Shown: piece after piece, positions 63,593-64,000 of the stretch
How positions within the stretch are numbered: position 1 is the first letter of the stretch
Layout of the letters: each line of letters opens with the position of its first letter
Assembly (NCBI RefSeq): GCF_003762835.1
Contig: NZ_RJWA01000002.1
Coordinates: 496,001-560,000 of the forward strand
Length of the DNA stretch: 64,000 bases
Direction: 5' to 3'
From: Micromonospora sp. HM5-17
GTDB taxonomy: Bacteria > Actinomycetota > Actinomycetes > Mycobacteriales > Micromonosporaceae
Made by a program: the position numbers and the translations under genes
The notes under the pieces: generated by a model
Seen by the model: the letters and a program-made list of their open reading frames with translations, nothing else
Databases searched by the model: none
What the model was told of the DNA's origin: nothing

Positions 63593-64000
63593 GGCTTCCT
63601 GCCTTGATCATCACTAGTTGTGGATTCCTTGTTACCCGCCTCGCGGCCGGCCGCCCACGCCTGTTGGTACCGGGCGAACCGGTTCCGGGCCTCCTCGGGT
63701 GACCTGGTGGGCCCGGCCACGCCGGGCGAGCTGGTGCTCGCCGGCTTGTCGTCGCGGAGTTGGGGAACAAGATGCTGCTGCGGCTGCCGGTGTGGCAGCG
63801 GCGGGCGGTTGTCGGCCCGGGGACCCGGGCCGTTGGCTGACGCCCCGGGGACGCTGGTCTGCGTACCCCGGTCGCCGGCCTGCGTACCCCGAGCGGTCGC
63901 CTGCGTGCTCCGGGCGGGGGATGGCGATCCCGGAGCGGCGGGCTGTTGGCCCGGCTTGGCAGGCGGGCGGACTCCCGGCCGTGCGCCGGAAGTGCCGTTG
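63589..64000 (-). CDS. cvnA: C-terminal tail of the conservon sensor kinase (CvnA-like), truncated by window edge
   Basis: A minus-strand frame is open from the window end to a TGA at 63591-63589 that overlaps the cvnB start. The visible 137 residues are Pro/Gln/Thr-rich and disordered, with short repeats (ARGTQAGDRGTQT), ending in a helical EEARNRFARYQQAWAAGREAG and a charged tail. Conservon kinases end in just such long low-complexity tails, so gene order A-B-C-D supports the call. The kinase core lies beyond the window. Confidence 0.75.
   Translation of the reverse strand, partial: NGTSGARPGVRPPAKPGQQPAAPGSPSPARSTQATARGTQAGDRGTQTSVPGASANGPGPRADNRPPLPHRQPQQHLVPQLRDDKPASTSSPGVAGPTRSPEEARNRFARYQQAWAAGREAGNKESTTSDDQGRKP

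Noticed and set aside
62225-64000. Conservon as a novel system
   Set aside because: The order kinase, roadblock, DUF742 and GTPase is a well-known actinobacterial module. Its neighbour, the prenyltransferase fusion, is convergent and shows no operon link.
1-64000. Mobile elements, CRISPR arrays, tRNA or rRNA genes
   Set aside because: I found no transposase or integrase motifs, no regularly spaced repeat array and no recognisable RNA gene by eye.

Overview
This is high-GC actinobacterial DNA. The coding style (GTG starts, start/stop overlaps, strong C/G third-position bias), an AfsR/SARP regulator, an LtrA protein, many CBM-bearing secreted hydrolases and a conservon (roadblock/LC7, DUF742, small GTPase) fit a filamentous actinomycete. 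Micromonosporaceae is my best guess but is not proven. I see no tRNA, rRNA, CRISPR array, transposase or phage gene.

Region 1 (about 450-18000) is a compact biosynthetic gene cluster. A large SARP/NB-ARC/TPR regulator on the minus strand diverges from a tightly coupled plus-strand operon: panD (aspartate decarboxylase), a PaaK-like adenylating ligase, an alpha-oxoamine synthase, an ATP-grasp ligase, an O-methyltransferase, an MFS exporter, dpgA, dpgB, dpgC and an HpgT-type aminotransferase. A Tat-exported beta-propeller/amidohydrolase follows, and a DpgD-like crotonase converges from the other strand. DpgA-D plus HpgT is the known route to 3,5-dihydroxyphenylglycine (Dpg). No NRPS is present in the window. 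The ATP-grasp ligase, ligase, oxoamine synthase and beta-alanine supply therefore suggest an NRPS-independent Dpg-derived product. Three direct repeats at exact 11-bp spacing lie between the regulator and panD and look like a SARP box.

Region 2 (18047-22048) is a copper module: csoR, copZ, a secreted protein and the P1B ATPase copA. CsoR-type palindromes lie upstream of csoR and exactly between the -35 and -10 of the copZ promoter.

Region 3 (22317-45968) is mixed housekeeping and accessory DNA. It holds a zinc-ribbon membrane protein, a frameshifted repeat protein, an exo/endonuclease-fold lipoprotein, a two-component system with an ABC exporter, a DUF2071 protein, a TetR regulator with a palindromic operator, LtrA, a Na+/H+ antiporter, a frameshifted FAD-linked oxidase, a CNNM/CBS protein, an ECF sigma factor, a frameshifted RibD/DHFR-like protein, an SCP2-like protein, a glycogen-debranching-like enzyme, a cupin and a B12-binding radical SAM protein.

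Region 4 (46120-56125) is a carbohydrate-utilisation locus. It contains a giant GSDH/PKD/CBM6/GH99/CBM32 protein, a DUF305 lipoprotein, a CBM32-CBM32-GH16 glucanase, a CBM32-DUF1996 protein and a LacI regulator. Near-identical AGAGAGCGCTCTCT palindromes lie in front of these genes and are the likely LacI operators.

Region 5 (56208-64000) has a protein of unknown function, a DivIVA-domain coiled-coil protein, a single-gene fusion of a DMATS-type indole prenyltransferase with tryptophanase behind a long leader region, and a conservon (cvnA partial, B, C, D) converging on it.
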